Below are positions 61,750 to 64,000 of a stretch of 64,000 nucleotides of DNA, piece after piece. Numbering within the stretch: position 1 is the first letter of the stretch; the number at the start of each line of letters is the position of its first letter. A program made the position numbers and the translations under genes. Origin of the DNA: Pseudomonas luteola NBRC 103146 (GTDB taxonomy: Bacteria; Pseudomonadota; Gammaproteobacteria; Pseudomonadales; Pseudomonadaceae); the NCBI RefSeq assembly GCF_002091675.1, contig NZ_BDAE01000007.1, positions 1 through 64,000 of the forward strand, read 5' to 3'. Below the pieces are notes generated by a model that was not told the origin of the DNA, made no database searches, and saw only the letters and a list, made by a program, of their open reading frames with translations.

Positions 61750-62768
61750 GTAATGTGCAACCTGAGGCTGTAATGTCAGCTCGTGGTAATCCAGGCGACA
61801 TACTGCGCCAGGCTCGCATTTCCAATGGGTGGAGCATCGCTCAAGTGGCTGCTCAGATGAATCTGAGTGGGCATGTCATCGAGTTGCTGGAAGCTGGGGA
61901 CTATCAAAAGCTGCCAGGGCATACGTTTGCCCGCGGTTATGTCCGCTCCTATGGGAAGCTGCTGGGGCTTGATCAGGCTGAGCTTGTAAAGGTCTTCGAT
62001 CAGTACACAGGGACCGATGCCAAAGGCAGTACGGTTCACACCATAAACCGTGTTGAAGAACCGGTGCGCTTGTCGCGTAATGTCCTGCGTATCGTCAGCT
62101 TTATTCTGGTCGTTGTTATCATTGGGCTTGGCCTGTTCTGGTGGCAGGAGCGCTCCGGGCTTGGTATGGGCGGCAATGGCCTTAGCCTTGAGCATGTCGA
62201 AGTAGAAAGCGCAGACGGCACTACTGAAATTCATACGCTTGATGAGCCTGAAGATCAGGCGGTGGCGGAAGCTCAAAAGGCTGAGGTGCCCGCTGCATCA
62301 GAGCCAGGTGTGCCCGCTACACCGACTGCTCCTGCTGCCAATGCTGTTGCGCAAACGCCTGTGCCTGCCCCGAATACCGCTTCCGGTACGGCAGCCAATG
62401 GCGCTGCGAATGCTGCTCCTGCTACGGCCGCTACACCGACTACTCCGGTTGTATCGACCGATGCTGCGCTTGCGCCTACCACGCCGCCAGCCGGCGAAAC
62501 TGCGCCAGCGGCAGAGCAGGGAGGCTTGAGCATTCAGTTGGTAGCGGACTGCTGGATGCAGATCACAGATGCGTCGGGGAAAGTTATTTACAGTGGCCTC
62601 AAACGAAAGGGTGATACCCTGCAGTTTGAAACGGTAAAAGCTCCTGTGGAGATTCGTTTAGGCTACGCACGGGGTGCGCAAATTACCTATAACGGCCAGC
62701 CGGTAGACATCAAGCCCTATGTACGTGGGGAAACTGCTCGCTTCAAAGTAGGGCAGGCGTCTCAGTAA
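61746..62768 (+). CDS. rodZ: cytoskeletal protein RodZ
   Basis: RodZ, 340 aa, links MreB to the elongasome. N-terminal helix-turn-helix domain (about 16-85; ILRQARISNGWSIAQVAAQM, FARGYVRSYGKLLGLD), membrane helix 113-133, a low-complexity Ala/Pro/Thr linker (about 170-258) and a C-terminal DUF4115 domain (LSIQLVADCWMQITDASGK to the end). Start ATGA overlaps the pilF stop. Its partner mreB is about 55 kb away in the same window. Confidence 0.94.
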   Translation: MSNVQPEAVMSARGNPGDILRQARISNGWSIAQVAAQMNLSGHVIELLEAGDYQKLPGHTFARGYVRSYGKLLGLDQAELVKVFDQYTGTDAKGSTVHTINRVEEPVRLSRNVLRIVSFILVVVIIGLGLFWWQERSGLGMGGNGLSLEHVEVESADGTTEIHTLDEPEDQAVAEAQKAEVPAASEPGVPATPTAPAANAVAQTPVPAPNTASGTAANGAANAAPATAATPTTPVVSTDAALAPTTPPAGETAPAAEQGGLSIQLVADCWMQITDASGKVIYSGLKRKGDTLQFETVKAPVEIRLGYARGAQITYNGQPVDIKPYVRGETARFKVGQASQ

Positions 62769-62784
62769 CCAGAATTGCAGTACG

Positions 62785-62820
62785 ATCAAAGCGGCATCAT
62801 TCTGCCGCTTTGATTTTATT
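62785..62820 (+). terminator. terminator after rodZ
   Basis: ATCAAAGCGGCA (62785-62796) pairs perfectly with TGCCGCTTTGAT (62803-62814) over a 6-nt loop, followed by TTTATT. Read-through to ispG may be limited. Confidence 0.8.
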
Positions 62821-62900
62821 ATCGGATCATATTTTATAGTTCTCTGGTTTTAACCAGTCTCCGTAAGGATCTGGTATTTATCAGGAAGAAGAGTCCTGTC

Positions 62901-64000
62901 ATGCATAGCGAATCGCCGATCAAACGTCGCCCTTCTCGAAAGATCTGGGTAGGCTCCGTGCCGGTAGGAGGCGATGCTCCTATCGCGGTACAGAGCATGA
63001 CGAACACCGAAACCTGTGATGTTGCCGCAACAGTTGCGCAAATCCGTCGTCTGGAAGATGCAGGCGCTGATATCGTTCGGGTTTCAGTTCCCGACATGGA
63101 TGCTGCAGAAGCATTCGGTCAAATCAAGCAGCAGGTGAATGTTCCTCTGGTTGCAGACATTCATTTTGATTACAGAATTGCCCTTCGGGTAGCTGAACTC
63201 GGTGTGGATTGTCTGCGTATCAACCCTGGCAACATCGGGCGTGAAGACCGGGTCAGGGCGGTAGTCGATGCGGCGCGTGACAAGAACATTCCGATTCGTA
63301 TCGGCGTGAATGCGGGCTCTCTGGAAAAGGATCTGCAGAAAAAATATGGTGAGCCTACCCCTGAAGCGCTACTGGAATCAGCCATGCGTCATGTCGATTA
63401 CCTCGACAAACTGGATTTCCAGAACTTCAAGGTCAGTGTGAAGGCGAGTGACGTCTTCATGGCCGTATCGGCTTATCGCTTGCTGGCGAAGCAGATCGAG
63501 CAGCCGCTACACCTGGGCATCACCGAGGCAGGTGGTTTGCGTTCCGGCACCGTAAAATCTGCGGTTGGCCTGGGCATGCTGCTGGCCGAAGGCATTGGCG
63601 ATACCATTCGTATCTCCCTGGCGGCGGATCCGGTCGAAGAGATCAAGGTGGGTTTCGATATCCTGAAGTCGTTGCGCTTACGCTCGCGCGGCATCAACTT
63701 CATCGCCTGTCCAAGCTGCTCTCGCCAGAACTTTGATGTGGTCAAGACCATGAATGATCTGGAAGGGCGCCTGGAAGATCTTCTGGTTCCCTTAGATGTG
63801 GCCGTTATCGGCTGTGTGGTCAATGGGCCGGGAGAGGCCAAAGAGGCTCACGTAGGGTTGACTGGCGGCACGCCTAATAACCTAGTGTATATCGATGGCA
63901 AGCCTGCACAAAAGCTGACCAATGAGAATCTGGTGGATGAGCTGGAGCAGCTGATTCGCCGCAAAGCGGCTGAAAAAATGGAAGCGGATGCGGCTGTTAT
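62901..64000 (+). CDS. ispG: 4-hydroxy-3-methylbut-2-enyl diphosphate synthase IspG, 3' end cut by window
   Basis: IspG (GcpE), at least 366 codons and nearly complete, a 4Fe-4S enzyme of the MEP isoprenoid pathway. [30 protein letters not shown]-like LRINPGNIG, and the cluster cysteines in [10 protein letters not shown] and [12 protein letters not shown] are present. The frame stays open to the window edge; from the family length, only a few residues are missing. Confidence 0.96.
   Translation, partial: MHSESPIKRRPSRKIWVGSVPVGGDAPIAVQSMTNTETCDVAATVAQIRRLEDAGADIVRVSVPDMDAAEAFGQIKQQVNVPLVADIHFDYRIALRVAELGVDCLRINPGNIGREDRVRAVVDAARDKNIPIRIGVNAGSLEKDLQKKYGEPTPEALLESAMRHVDYLDKLDFQNFKVSVKASDVFMAVSAYRLLAKQIEQPLHLGITEAGGLRSGTVKSAVGLGMLLAEGIGDTIRISLAADPVEEIKVGFDILKSLRLRSRGINFIACPSCSRQNFDVVKTMNDLEGRLEDLLVPLDVAVIGCVVNGPGEAKEAHVGLTGGTPNNLVYIDGKPAQKLTNENLVDELEQLIRRKAAEKMEADAAV

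Overview
The window is a dense stretch of core chromosome from a gammaproteobacterium of the Pseudomonas lineage. Nearly every protein reads like a Pseudomonas ortholog: the AlgW protease, the fused CysNC, the two-gene PtsO/PtsN branch beside rpoN, Mn-type SodA, PilF and Rng. Gene order also follows, from memory, two P. aeruginosa blocks (about PA4485 down to PA4427, and about PA3818 down to PA3803). Base composition looks moderate rather than very GC-rich; this was judged by eye, not counted. I saw no rRNA, tRNA, insertion sequence, prophage or CRISPR array.

Layout. 1-2172: a terminator, an otherwise poorly explained leader with one candidate small gene, and garD (galactarate dehydratase). 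2301-6205 (minus strand): an RlpA-like lipoprotein and the amidotransferase genes gatC-gatA-gatB. 6433-19693: mreBCD (cell shape), maf, rng, yhdP, a nitrilase-family amidase, tldD, darP (minus) and pmbA/tldE. 19694-21558: sodA behind a probable Fur box, then a ZIP metal transporter. 21573-28198 (minus): kdsD, lptC-lptA-lptB, rpoN, hpf, ptsN, rapZ, ptsO, i.e. LPS export plus the nitrogen-PTS/sigma-54 cluster. 28409-31456: mlaFEDCB phospholipid transport. 31554-36222: ibaG, murA, hisG-hisD-hisC. 36241-43926: algW (minus), a NIF3-like protein, cysD-cysNC, zapG/yhcB (minus), an alpha/beta hydrolase, trpS. 44021-47011: zapE, nfi, an aldo/keto reductase (minus). 47238-51911: rplM-rpsI, petABC (cytochrome bc1), sspA-sspB. 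51946-64000: suhB (minus), trmJ, the iscRSUA-hscBA-fdx-iscX iron-sulphur cluster operon, ndk, rlmN, pilF, rodZ and a 3'-truncated ispG.

The genes group into envelope biogenesis (Mre/RodZ, Lpt, Mla, MurA, YhdP, RlpA, AlgW), translation (Gat, TrpS, L13/S9, TrmJ, RlmN, Hpf, DarP), Fe-S and redox metabolism (Isc, Pet, SodA, IspG), sulphate activation and histidine synthesis.

No clearly new biological system is visible. The points most worth a second look are: mreC has no ATG, GTG or TTG that would include its membrane anchor, but has an ATC codon with a well-placed Shine-Dalgarno; kdsC is missing from the kdsD-lptC junction and cysE from the trmJ-iscR junction; two chromosome blocks that are separate in P. 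aeruginosa join between sspB and suhB; the fagA-fumC genes expected before sodA are absent although a Fur-like site remains; and a perfect -10 hexamer sits in the loop of a terminator-like hairpin before ndk.
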